Positions 56,001 through 62,535 of a stretch of DNA of 64,000 bases are shown here, one piece after another. The DNA is from Gammaproteobacteria bacterium. GTDB lineage: Bacteria > Pseudomonadota > Gammaproteobacteria > Competibacterales > Competibacteraceae. Within the stretch, counting starts at the first letter, position 1; the number at the start of each line of letters is the position of its first letter. The notes under the pieces were generated by a model. The model ran no database searches. It was not told the origin of the DNA and saw only the letters and a list, made by a program, of their open reading frames with translations. The DNA is taken from positions 372,001-436,000 of the forward strand of contig JACKNC010000002.1 in assembly GCA_024235095.1 (NCBI GenBank), read 5' to 3'. The translations under genes were made by a program, and so were the position numbers.

Positions 56001-56450
56001 GCTGACCCGGCTGGCGTGCGGCGCCCACAGCGCAAAATTGACCCCGGCGATCCCGTTCTTACTGACCGGATGTGCGCCCAATTGCTCATACAAGGCGTTC
56101 AGCGCCCCCTGTTGCAGCGCCCGCCCATCAGCGTCGGTAAAGGAGGAGGCATGGATAGCGTAGGGATCGTGGAGTGTGCAGGATTGGCCGTCGGCCTCAA
56201 CAACCATGAACTGATAATCCAGTTTTGCAGTCCCCGGAAGCTGGAGAGTGAAGAAACCGTCAGGGTGCAGCCGCTGCATCTCACGCTTGCCGGTCCCATC
56301 CGCCAGCAGGACGTGAACGCGCGCTGCCTGGGGTAGAAAAGCGCGAATCGTCAGCGTCCGCTCCCGGCTATCGTAGTGAGGTCCCAGAACCTCATAGGGT
56401 GCGTCGTGACGCAATTCAATTATTTTCCGAATATTTTCTTCCAGCATCAT
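53004..56450 (-). CDS. glgB: 1,4-alpha-glucan branching enzyme with a tandem, degenerate N-terminal copy
   Basis: GlgB cuts alpha-1,4-glucan and re-attaches the piece by an alpha-1,6 bond in glycogen synthesis. The usual length is about 730 residues; this product has 1148. Order: N1-like CBM48 (about 15-105), N2 CBM48 (118-215), a shortened GH13-like barrel (245-400), then a second N1 (430-515), N2 (530-635), a complete GH13_9 barrel (660-1040) and C-domain. The second barrel keeps Asp824 (LRVDAV), Glu875/876 (IAEEST) and Asp943 (SHDEVV). The first keeps only LRTDAR and lacks the Glu and second Asp segments, so it is probably inactive. The two N2 domains are about three-quarters identical by eye, pointing to intragenic duplication. 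Two ATGs (56450, 56447) follow AAGG. Confidence 0.95.
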   Translation of the reverse strand: MMLEENIRKIIELRHDAPYEVLGPHYDSRERTLTIRAFLPQAARVHVLLADGTGKREMQRLHPDGFFTLQLPGTAKLDYQFMVVEADGQSCTLHDPYAIHASSFTDADGRALQQGALNALYEQLGAHPVSKNGIAGVNFALWAPHASRVSVVGTFNQWDGRRHPMEHHASGVWELFVPRVGPGDLYKFEIRNAEGAVFLKTDPLAFQTEVYPSTAALVCDLQKFHQWSDHVWMAQASETSAWKLPVTIHRVTLDESTGYRQLLNDLLPQWRESKPTHVEFVCWAPGETVASYFTPNPRYGRPEELMAFIDACHQQGIGVILDWIPPLIPREGQELSWFDGTRIYDADAPDQPDKLAFDLEKPAVRNFLAANARFWRQVYHVDALRTDARTFTARLAQSPIAQDLLYLLQEDPAWPTLEAGARDALIQGRHSHPHEVLGPHPLGETDLNVVRAFLPDAESPYLLPDDCPQRLYPLLPLYAGGLFETTVVAGLEPFRYQIGATEHGQFHTFADPYATTFSMLSDQDCYLFAEGNHYQIYENLGAHPCEVDGRRGVNFAVWAPNAQRVSVVGTFNHWDGRRHPMRLRPGSGIWELFVPGLAEGDLYKFEILARNGNVFLKTDPFAFHTETPPGTASVVYDQAGKHVWRDGEWMQQRMREPVWRRPVAIYEVHAGSWRHKPNGEFLSYRELADQLIPYVLKMGFTHIEFLPLAEHPYGPSWGYQISNFYAPTARFGRPDDLMELIDRCHQNGIGVILDWVPAHFPKDAHAMAWFDGTCVYEHADPRQGEHPDWGTLIFNYGRHEVENFLITNALYWLHTFHFDGLRVDAVASMLYLDYSKKDWIPNKYGGNENLEAIEFLRHTNSVVHARFPGVMMIAEESTAWPNVSRPTDIGGLGFGFKWNMGWMHDVLFYMQKDPVHRRYHHDKLTFGIVYAFNENFILSLSHDEVVHLKKSLLGKMPGSEREQFANLRLLYAFMYSHPGKKLLFMGGEFGQPSEWNHDGELDWSRANLPPHQGLQRFLAALNKLYVREPAFYQVDFHGAGFDWIDPSGAETNVLAFQRKARDPRDALVFVLNFADAPRPHYRIGVPYPVEYRELLNSDAREFGGSGLTLPGGKAQAEEYSSHGFPFSLVLDLPPLGGVVLKPVPPQLR

Positions 56451-56725
56451 CCTTACCTTCTCATGAGAGGGAGCGGGTTCAGGCTCAAGATGAAAGATCA
56501 GCCCGAGACCTGTTGCGCCGCTTGTGCCGCCAATTCGATTAACATAACAAATTTGCGGATTTATGTGGACTGCCAGATGCGCTTTAAACCCGGTGGAGCA
56601 AGGAAAAATTCACAGGGTCGACAAAAAATCAGGGGAAGCGCCCGAAAGCACCTCCCCTGTTAACGCCTCCACCCCCCACCCCGCGCCCATCTGTGGGCGG
56701 GGGAAGTGAGCGGTCACAAATCAGG

Positions 56726-57289
56726 TTAGTCGTTGTCGTCTGCTGGTTCGGCGGGAGCATTTGCCGATGGCCCTGGGCCAGCTGCCGGACCACGTCCGCG
56801 CCCCATCGGTCGGTCGGTGAAAAATTTGTCCATGACCTGTTTCTGGTGAGGATCCAGGGCGGCGTACAGGTCGCTGGTCGCCTTGATCATCTCTTTCATG
56901 CTGGCCAGATTCTGCTCCATGAATTGCGCCTGTTCCTCAAAATGAGCCAGCGCGGTCTCATCCTGGTCGCGCATTGCCTGTTTAGTTTTGAACATCATCG
57001 CATGATGGGCATCCTGTGCGGCCAGAAAACCTTTCCAGGCGGCTTCCTGTTCGGGTTTCAGTTTGAGCCGCGCTTCGAGCAGCTCCATCCGTTCAGCGTG
57101 ATATTGTTGCATCATGGCATAGCGCTGACCATGACCACCGCCATGACCACCGCCGCCCTTCATCATCGGGCAATCACCACCACCGCCCATCATCGGGCCG
57201 TGACCACCCCAAGGGCTGGCAAACGCAATAGTGGATAAACCCAGACCAGCGACAACAGCGGCAGCTAATAGATTCTTGTGCGATTTCAT
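56726..57289 (-). CDS. Spy/CpxP-family periplasmic chaperone-like protein
   Basis: This is a periplasmic, all-helical LTXXQ-type protein that may protect unfolded proteins or sense envelope or metal stress. From the ATG at 57289 (GGAG upstream) it has 187 residues: a signal peptide (LLAAAVVAGLGLSTIAFA), a Gly/His/Met-rich segment (WGGHGPMMGGGGDCPMMKGG) that could bind metal such as copper, helices with RMELLEARLKLKPEQEAAWK, and LDPHQKQVMDKFF, the degenerate LTXXQ motif. The tail is Gly/Pro/Ala-rich. The upstream region contains the MITE-like element. Confidence 0.87.
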   Translation of the reverse strand: MKSHKNLLAAAVVAGLGLSTIAFASPWGGHGPMMGGGGDCPMMKGGGGHGGGHGQRYAMMQQYHAERMELLEARLKLKPEQEAAWKGFLAAQDAHHAMMFKTKQAMRDQDETALAHFEEQAQFMEQNLASMKEMIKATSDLYAALDPHQKQVMDKFFTDRPMGRGRGPAAGPGPSANAPAEPADDND

Positions 57290-57383
57290 GATTGAACTCC
57301 GTGGTTTCTCGTTGAAGATGGGGTTATTAGACGCCTTTCTTGTAACCAGAGTTTTGCTGAGAGGGAAGTTTTGTATCAAATTG

Positions 57384-57575
57384 TAATACCAATTCCCGGT
57401 AGGTTTTATATTCCCCGCGTAGAGCGGGTTAGCGGAGCGTAACCTGCCGAAATCACAATTGAATTGGCGGGTTACGGGCTGACGCCCTAACCCGCCTGTA
57501 ACCGTTCAGTCCCCCCTTTTTCAAAGGGGGGAGACTCCGCAGTAACGTCATTTAACACAATGGGAATTGGTATTA
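57384..57575. mobile_element. MITE-like element, 192 bp
   Basis: Perfect 14-bp terminal inverted repeats TAATACCAATTCCC and GGGAATTGGTATTA bound a non-coding segment with internal palindromes: GCGGGTTA and TAACCCGC arms, and CCCCCC-TTTTTCAAA-GGGGGG. Ends beginning TA are in keeping with Tc/mariner (IS630)-mobilised MITEs that duplicate TA. It lies between the DUF4214 gene stop (21 bp away) and the Spy-like gene start (94 bp away). With the flanks it accounts for most of the 306-bp gap at 57290-57595. Confidence 0.75.
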
Positions 57576-57595
57576 GAGCGTGAGGACATTTGCGC

Positions 57596-59833
57596 TCAAA
57601 ACCCCAGATACCCCATGAAGTCGGTGAATTCCTGAGAGTAGAGGAAGAAGGTCATGACATCGTTGCGGGGGTTGCCGCGGGCCAGGTCGGCCAGCCAGAA
57701 GGCCAGTCCGTCCTCTTCGGGGTCGCGCTGGAAGAAGGTACGGTAGAGGTTGTCGATGAAGGCGGGGTTTGTGGTGTGGCGCGCCAGGTATTCGGGGCTG
57801 TTGAAGAAGAAGTAGGCCATGTTGCGAAACACCGGTTTGGCGTCTTGTCCCTGGGCTTGCAGGGCGGTGATTTGGTCTTTCCAGAAGGCGACGCCGTCGT
57901 CCTCGGGGGCGCGGTCGAGGATGGAGCGGTAGTAGTGGGTGATGAGGGTGACGGCGGGGTCGTCGGCGATGACTTCGATGCGATAGTCTTGTTGGACGAA
58001 GACCTGGCCGTGGGTGGGGTCGATGACCTGGAGCGTGAAGAAGTAAACGCCGACTTGGGTGGGGACGCCGCTGAGCAGGGCGTCGAGGCCGTCGGGGGTG
58101 GCGGTTTCCAGGGTGAGACCGGGCGGCAGTGCGCCTTCCGTCACACTCCAGCGGTAGGCGGGGTCGTCCGCTGCGGTAGCGGGTGGGGCAGGGCCTTCGT
58201 AGCGCGCTTGCAGGGTCGCACGGTAGGGTTGGTTGACCGGGGTGCGGCTGAGGATGCCGCCGCTGATGGCGAGGTTGGGTAGGCCGCGCCCGCCGGGGTC
58301 GGTGATGTGGGCGTCGGTGAGTCCGTCGGCGTCGCCGAGGTGACCGTCAATCAGGGTGAAGGTGGCGGTGTTGCCGGCGAGGTCGGCACCGTTGAGGAGA
58401 TACCAGTGCGGGTCGGGGTCGGTGGCGGTGGGGCCGTATTTCCAGTATTGCGCGCCGGCGGGCAGGGGGTCGCCGTAGGCGAGGGTGACGGTGGCAGGGA
58501 TGCCGTTGGTGGTGCAGTTTTGCAGGACGACTTGCAGCAGGCCGTCGGTGAGGGTGATGCCTTGGGGGCCGGTGGCGGGGGCATTAGGGCTGCCGAGAGG
58601 GACTGTGAAGATGTTGGGGTCGTCGAGTTCGCAACTGCGGCCATCGGGGTACTGGACGGCGGCGCTGAGGGTTTGGCCGGGTTTGACGGGATTATCGCGG
58701 GTGAAGGCCACTTCACGAATGGTCAGCCCGACCGGTGACGTGATGGTTTGCTCGTCTTGATCCTGGACGGTGACTTGAATCGGGGCGTTGTAGGCTTCAG
58801 TCGGCGTGCCGCTGATCGCGCCATTAACTGCTAAGGTCAGGCCGGGCGGTAAACCGGTGGCGGTGAAGGTGTACGGCGGTTGGCCGCCCAGGGCGGTGAG
58901 GGTTTGTTCGTAGGGTGCATCCCGCACGCCAATCGGTAAGGTGCGCTGCGCCAGCACCAGCGGGGCGACGGTGATCGCGTAGTCGCGGGTTCCGGTGTGG
59001 CTTTGGGCGTCGGTGACGGTGATGGTGACGGTGTAGTCGCCGGCGGTGTCGGGCAGGCCGCTCAGAAGGCCGTCGTCCGCAGTCAGACGGAGACCGGGCG
59101 GTAGGCCGGTGGCGGTGAAAATGTAGGGAGCCGTTCCGCCGGCGGCGGTGATCACCGTGGCGTAGGGGACGTTCGTGACTGCGCCGGGGAGGTCGCGGGC
59201 GGTGGGCACGGGGAGCGTGGCCGTGGGGGTGGGGTCAGCACCGAAACTAACTTCTACGAGATCCGTAAAATCATACCAGAAGCCAGCCGGAAGCTGACCA
59301 TCTATATACGGTGTTCCGGGATTATTTACACGAATACCGAATCGAGTAGAATCAACAATGTCCGCTTCTATTTCGTACCTTTCAAATGCAAATTCCCAAA
59401 TTCGATGTGCCGTAGGATAATCTGGAGTAGGATCAAATCCTTCGCTATACAACGAAAGCGGTTGACTACAACCGGTCCAGGTACCTCCTGAAATATAGTA
59501 TTGGATGCATAATGAAATACCAAATGTTCCATAATTAACATCAACATAGGGAGTTATAAAGCTATCCTGATCGACGTCAAAGGAGAACCAAAAATAGTCT
59601 GATGAATCGTCAACCGTGTGCCCGAAAAAATCGACGAGTGCATATAGAAAGTGATCGTCGTAATATAGCGAAAGCGAGCTGTTATTGAGGTGGATAACAT
59701 AAGCGCCAGACCATTCAGTAGTTCCTACGTTACCGTCTATAGTGGGAGGATTTGTCGCGTAGGGAACCTGAGCATGCACCGAAATGCTAGCGGATACAAT
59801 CGTACTCGCGATAAGTAACTGAAAACGAGTCAT
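57596..59833 (-). CDS. Secreted modular protein: Ig-like domains, choice-of-anchor-U-like region, DUF4214
   Basis: This is a 745-residue exported protein. After a signal peptide (ISVHA cleavage) there is a CBM9/DOMON-like domain (TIDGNVGTTEWSGAYVIHLN to about 200). Two putative Ig (He_PIG) domains follow (APYIFTATGLPPGLRLTADD and QPPYTFTATGLPPGLTLAVN), then a choice-of-anchor-U-like region (CELDDPNIFTVPLG, YWKYGPTATDPDPHWYLLNG), a third Ig-like domain (TEGALPPGLTLETATPDGLD) and a C-terminal DUF4214 (about 645-745: YYRSILDRAPEDDGVAFWKD). DUF4214 is common in surface and S-layer-like proteins. The 5' part of the gene is much more A+T-rich than the rest, as if joined from two sources. Function unknown; extracellular adhesion or carbohydrate binding is possible. 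Confidence 0.85.
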   Translation of the reverse strand: MTRFQLLIASTIVSASISVHAQVPYATNPPTIDGNVGTTEWSGAYVIHLNNSSLSLYYDDHFLYALVDFFGHTVDDSSDYFWFSFDVDQDSFITPYVDVNYGTFGISLCIQYYISGGTWTGCSQPLSLYSEGFDPTPDYPTAHRIWEFAFERYEIEADIVDSTRFGIRVNNPGTPYIDGQLPAGFWYDFTDLVEVSFGADPTPTATLPVPTARDLPGAVTNVPYATVITAAGGTAPYIFTATGLPPGLRLTADDGLLSGLPDTAGDYTVTITVTDAQSHTGTRDYAITVAPLVLAQRTLPIGVRDAPYEQTLTALGGQPPYTFTATGLPPGLTLAVNGAISGTPTEAYNAPIQVTVQDQDEQTITSPVGLTIREVAFTRDNPVKPGQTLSAAVQYPDGRSCELDDPNIFTVPLGSPNAPATGPQGITLTDGLLQVVLQNCTTNGIPATVTLAYGDPLPAGAQYWKYGPTATDPDPHWYLLNGADLAGNTATFTLIDGHLGDADGLTDAHITDPGGRGLPNLAISGGILSRTPVNQPYRATLQARYEGPAPPATAADDPAYRWSVTEGALPPGLTLETATPDGLDALLSGVPTQVGVYFFTLQVIDPTHGQVFVQQDYRIEVIADDPAVTLITHYYRSILDRAPEDDGVAFWKDQITALQAQGQDAKPVFRNMAYFFFNSPEYLARHTTNPAFIDNLYRTFFQRDPEEDGLAFWLADLARGNPRNDVMTFFLYSQEFTDFMGYLGF

Positions 59834-59855
59834 TGGATTTACCTCACAATTAGGG

Positions 59856-59879
59856 TTGGGCGAGGACCTGGCCGTGGGT
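59856..59879 (-). repeat. 24-bp relic matching an internal segment of the adjacent DUF4214 gene
   Basis: The 24 bases at 59856-59879 match 57992-58015 inside the neighbouring gene at 22 positions. On the minus strand both encode THGQV followed by two residues and Gln (THGQVFVQ inside the gene, THGQVLAQ here). The relic is 22 bp upstream of the gene start. It suggests loss of a related upstream gene by recombination. Confidence 0.5.
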
Positions 59880-59976
59880 AATTTGCGAAAATGGGTTTCG
59901 ATAAAAACATGGGGTCAATGCTCTAGATGGACGATGAGACAAGTCTGGAATTTGGATTCTGTCCTGATCGATGGCG

Positions 59977-60183
59977 TCACTTGACGCAGTCTTTTCCATG
60001 ACGTTCGGAGAGTCCACCCCTAATTGTTGGTGTACTCGCGTAATTGGGTGACAGGCCAATTTCAGCCATTGCGCGCTTCGCCGCTTCGTGTGAGCGCTGA
60101 AAATAGTCATGGATATCCGTCGCCGACTCCGAGAGCATGGTTTGAACCCGATACTTTTCTCTTAATGCTTCATCAATACTCAT
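59977..60183 (-). CDS. Small protein of unknown function (68 residues)
   Basis: The frame starts MSIDEALREKYRVQTMLSES and contains HDYFQRSHEAAKRAMAEIGL, a helical, charged sequence with no signal peptide or TM segment. A strong ribosome-binding sequence GGAGG lies seven bases before the ATG, and the amino-acid composition is protein-like. I do not recognise the family. Size and isolation would fit an antitoxin or small regulator, but no toxin partner is adjacent. The 195 bp upstream (60184-60378) show no gene. Confidence 0.6.
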   Translation of the reverse strand: MSIDEALREKYRVQTMLSESATDIHDYFQRSHEAAKRAMAEIGLSPNYASTPTIRGGLSERHGKDCVK

Positions 60184-60378
60184 TCTTTGTCCTCCACCAA
60201 TTCATCACATTTCACGGTTGCAAATGCGAAGCCCGAGGCTTGAACCAGGTGAACGCCTGCGCGAAGCCGTGGCTTCCCGGTTTACAACGCCAACGACCAA
60301 GTTAGCCCACACTATCAGGGTTATTAATGTCACTTATCTGAATTACGGCGCTACGGCACTTATTTTTTGCGAAGTGCG

Positions 60379-61743
60379 TTAATCCATGAGGTGCTTAACA
60401 GTAGCAGCAACCACAGGATTCTCGAGTAACTGCTTGTCCCCAAAGTACTCCAGCTTTTGCTCTGATCGAAATACAGCAAGCAACCCGCCCTGCTTGCTAT
60501 AAAAGGCAGCTCCAGCGTGACCGTTAGCATGGGGAATGCTTCCTAAAACAATCAGAACGTCGTTTTTTATTTCTATGGGAGCCTGAGTCTCCATATTGTT
60601 CATAAAATCCGAGTACTTGGCTCCCAACAATTTTTGGAGCGAGGGCTTCAAAATAGCTGCTGCGTTCATTTCATCATCCTCGGACCAATACTCGCTTTTA
60701 TCGTATAGCACTTTCCCTTTCTGTTGCACCAAAGTTGCCCAAGGAATGCCATGTCCGTTATTGCTTTTTTGTGCAACGGGTTGACGAGTTGGAGCTGTCG
60801 AAACGTTCATCAACACGCCCTGCCGGCATTCCCGAAACAACTGCCGCCGCTCTTCACGGTTGCGCCCCTGTTGAGCTTGCGCCCGGCAGGTTACCCGCTC
60901 TTCCGGGGTCAACCGTTGTCGCGCAGGCGCTGAAGAGTGAGTGTTTGAAGCCGTTGCCGGTGGTGTGGCGGCGGTCGATACTGTTGCAGGCTGAGCGGTT
61001 ACGGGTGTCGTCGCCGTCACCGGTTGCCATTGGTTGCCGCGTAAAGCCACCCGCATCCAGCCGATGTGTTGAGATTCCAGCGTACCTTCATCCACGGCTA
61101 ATAATTGAGGAAATTCAAAAGTCGTTTCATTCAACCAGTACACTAGCCCCGGCCCCCATTTTGCCGACTGGCTACCTTCATCGAGGTTCATCCCCCAGAC
61201 TTTTTTGAACGAAGTCGCCCTCGAAGCCCGGACGATTTCCCAGAGTTCAATTTTGTTGTCACTAAGACCGACGGTATTCCAATTTGAAGCAGCTACATAG
61301 CGACGATTTGGAGAAAATACCGGGGGGCCGGGCATATCAATTTTGCTGCCTGAATCGCTCACCAGAATGTACCATTGCGATTCAACGGCATAGCCTTTGA
61401 CAAGATAGCCGGGCAATTCAGGAATGAATTTGCAAAAGGCGTATGAAGTGGAAGACTCAAAATTTTCTTTGTTATCCACAAACTTCACAGGTTTCTTGCT
61501 TGTGGTGATCGTTAGAACCTTTCCCCGCCGCGAAACTGCGTTTTGTCCATCGGCTCGGATCCGACCGGCTTCATTATCGTCTTCGCACAATTCAGGGTTG
61601 ACCAGACTCCTGCTGTTACCCCCGGCTTGTTGAGCGTGACTCGAATCCTGGGCAAAGGATGTGGATTGAGCACATCCAAAAAACCCTGCAATCGATAAAG
61701 AAACGGCAAAGGGTAATAAAATACGGTGGGTCCGATTCGACAT
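60379..61743 (-). CDS. Exported protein of unknown function, possible lipoprotein
   Basis: The 454-residue product has a signal peptide with Cys at residue 24 (IAGFFGCAQ), a possible but imperfect lipobox. The N-terminal half (residues about 45-245) has WYILVSDSG, PVFSPNRRYVAASNW and IELWEIVRA, like a short beta-propeller or WD-type sheet. A Thr/Ala/Pro-rich linker follows, then LTPEERVTCRAQAQQGRNRE and RRQLFRECRQ, resembling PsiF repeats. The C-terminal part (about 335-454) has NDVLIVLGSIPHANGHAGAA. No function can be given. Base composition is lower in G+C than the core genes, in line with an accessory gene. Confidence 0.75.
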   Translation of the reverse strand: MSNRTHRILLPFAVSLSIAGFFGCAQSTSFAQDSSHAQQAGGNSRSLVNPELCEDDNEAGRIRADGQNAVSRRGKVLTITTSKKPVKFVDNKENFESSTSYAFCKFIPELPGYLVKGYAVESQWYILVSDSGSKIDMPGPPVFSPNRRYVAASNWNTVGLSDNKIELWEIVRASRATSFKKVWGMNLDEGSQSAKWGPGLVYWLNETTFEFPQLLAVDEGTLESQHIGWMRVALRGNQWQPVTATTPVTAQPATVSTAATPPATASNTHSSAPARQRLTPEERVTCRAQAQQGRNREERRQLFRECRQGVLMNVSTAPTRQPVAQKSNNGHGIPWATLVQQKGKVLYDKSEYWSEDDEMNAAAILKPSLQKLLGAKYSDFMNNMETQAPIEIKNDVLIVLGSIPHANGHAGAAFYSKQGGLLAVFRSEQKLEYFGDKQLLENPVVAATVKHLMD

Positions 61744-61907
61744 GCCTTGCTCCTGTAAAGATTGTGAAATGTGCTTTGTGACTGACTTGCAAAAACTTTT
61801 GTACCACTATTGCACTCATTACAGTATTATCAATGTAGTATCATCTCATCACTCATAGATTACATCAAGTCATTGGAAATTCCCCGCCTCGGATAAGGAG
61901 GGATACC

Positions 61908-62126
61908 CGCCGCAAGCTGCTGATTGGCATTCAGACCTTTACTCACATCATTAGCGAAGGCTACTACTACGTGGATAAAACCCCGCTGGCCTGGCGTCTC
62001 GCTGAAGACGGCAAGTATTACTTTCTCTCCCGTCCGCGCCGCTTTGGCAAGAGCCTGTTTCTCGATACCTTGAAGGACTCACCACCGGTTCCTCATCCCG
62101 ACCGCTCTTTTAGCGGAAACTCTTGA
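61908..62126 (+). pseudogene. Remnant of an AAA-ATPase-like / DUF1703 gene
   Basis: The plus-strand frame encodes RRKLLIGIQTFTHIISEGYY, YVDKTPLAWRLAEDGKYYFL and SRPRRFGKSLFLDTLKD, the N-terminal region with Walker A of the AAA-ATPase-like family that carries a C-terminal PD-(D/E)XK nuclease domain. Complete proteins have about 500 residues; only about 60 remain before unrelated codons and a stop at 62124. No start codon is in frame near AAGGAGG (61896-61902). The remnant sits in the 416-bp gap at 61744-62159; the rest of the gap (61744-61890) is A+T-rich with no gene seen. Confidence 0.8.
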
Positions 62127-62157
62127 CAGACAGCCCATCATTTTCAAAATAGTGAAA
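62123..62157 (+). promoter_or_regulatory. Promoter and candidate operator of the ArsR-type gene
   Basis: TTGACA (62123-62128) with CAAAAT 16 bp later (62145-62150) could be a promoter. The inverted repeat TTTCA-6-bp-TGAAA (62142-62157) overlaps the -10 box and ends two bases before the ATG, a position that suits autorepression by an ArsR-type protein. Confidence 0.45.
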
Positions 62158-62159
62158 GT

Positions 62160-62507
62160 ATGAAAAAGCTGGATGTATTGAAAGCGCTCGGCGCGCTGGC
62201 CCAGGAAACGCGCCTGGATATCTTTCGCTATCTGGTCGGAATCGGCGCGGCGGGCGCGTCAGCCGGGCAGATTGCCGAACATTTTGGTCTGCCGCTACCG
62301 ACCCTGTCATTTCATCTCAAAACCTTGCAACACGCCGGCCTGGCGCAACGCACCCGGCAAAGCCGTCTGCTGATCTATTCCGCCAACTTCACCGCCATCA
62401 ACGCCGTGCTGGGGTATTTGACCGAAAATTGCTGTGCTGGACGTCCTGAAGACTGTGGGATACCGGCCCCCCGTAAAACGCGGTCGCCCCGGAAGTCTTC
62501 CTCCTGA
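62160..62507 (+). CDS. ArsR-family transcriptional regulator
   Basis: The 115-residue winged-helix protein contains MKKLDVLKALGALAQETRLD, SAGQIAEHFGLPLPTLSFHL (recognition helix) and KTLQHAGLAQRTRQSRLLIY (wing). The Cys residues at the C-terminal part (ENCCAGRPEDCG) could bind metal or metalloid or sense thiols. Similar regulators precede arsenic or metal genes, but here the next gene is acuI, 28 bp downstream. No clear Shine-Dalgarno sequence precedes the ATG. The effector is unknown. Confidence 0.9.
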   Translation: MKKLDVLKALGALAQETRLDIFRYLVGIGAAGASAGQIAEHFGLPLPTLSFHLKTLQHAGLAQRTRQSRLLIYSANFTAINAVLGYLTENCCAGRPEDCGIPAPRKTRSPRKSSS

Positions 62508-62535
62508 AAAATCCTCACTATTCACTGGAGCCGCT

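Noticed and set aside
57590..58738. Long Gly/Val-rich plus-strand frames
   Set aside because: They are mirror images of a very G+C-rich coding region (Ig-like/DUF4214 gene) with biased composition and no ribosome-binding site.
59850..60110. 86-codon minus-strand frame overlapping the 68-codon gene
   Set aside because: No ribosome-binding site and no conservation except the short THGQVLAQ relic at its end.
60184..60378. Possible integron attC site
   Set aside because: Short inverted segments such as GAAGCC and GGCTTC are present, but no paired core sites with the GTTRRRY pattern and no integrase gene.
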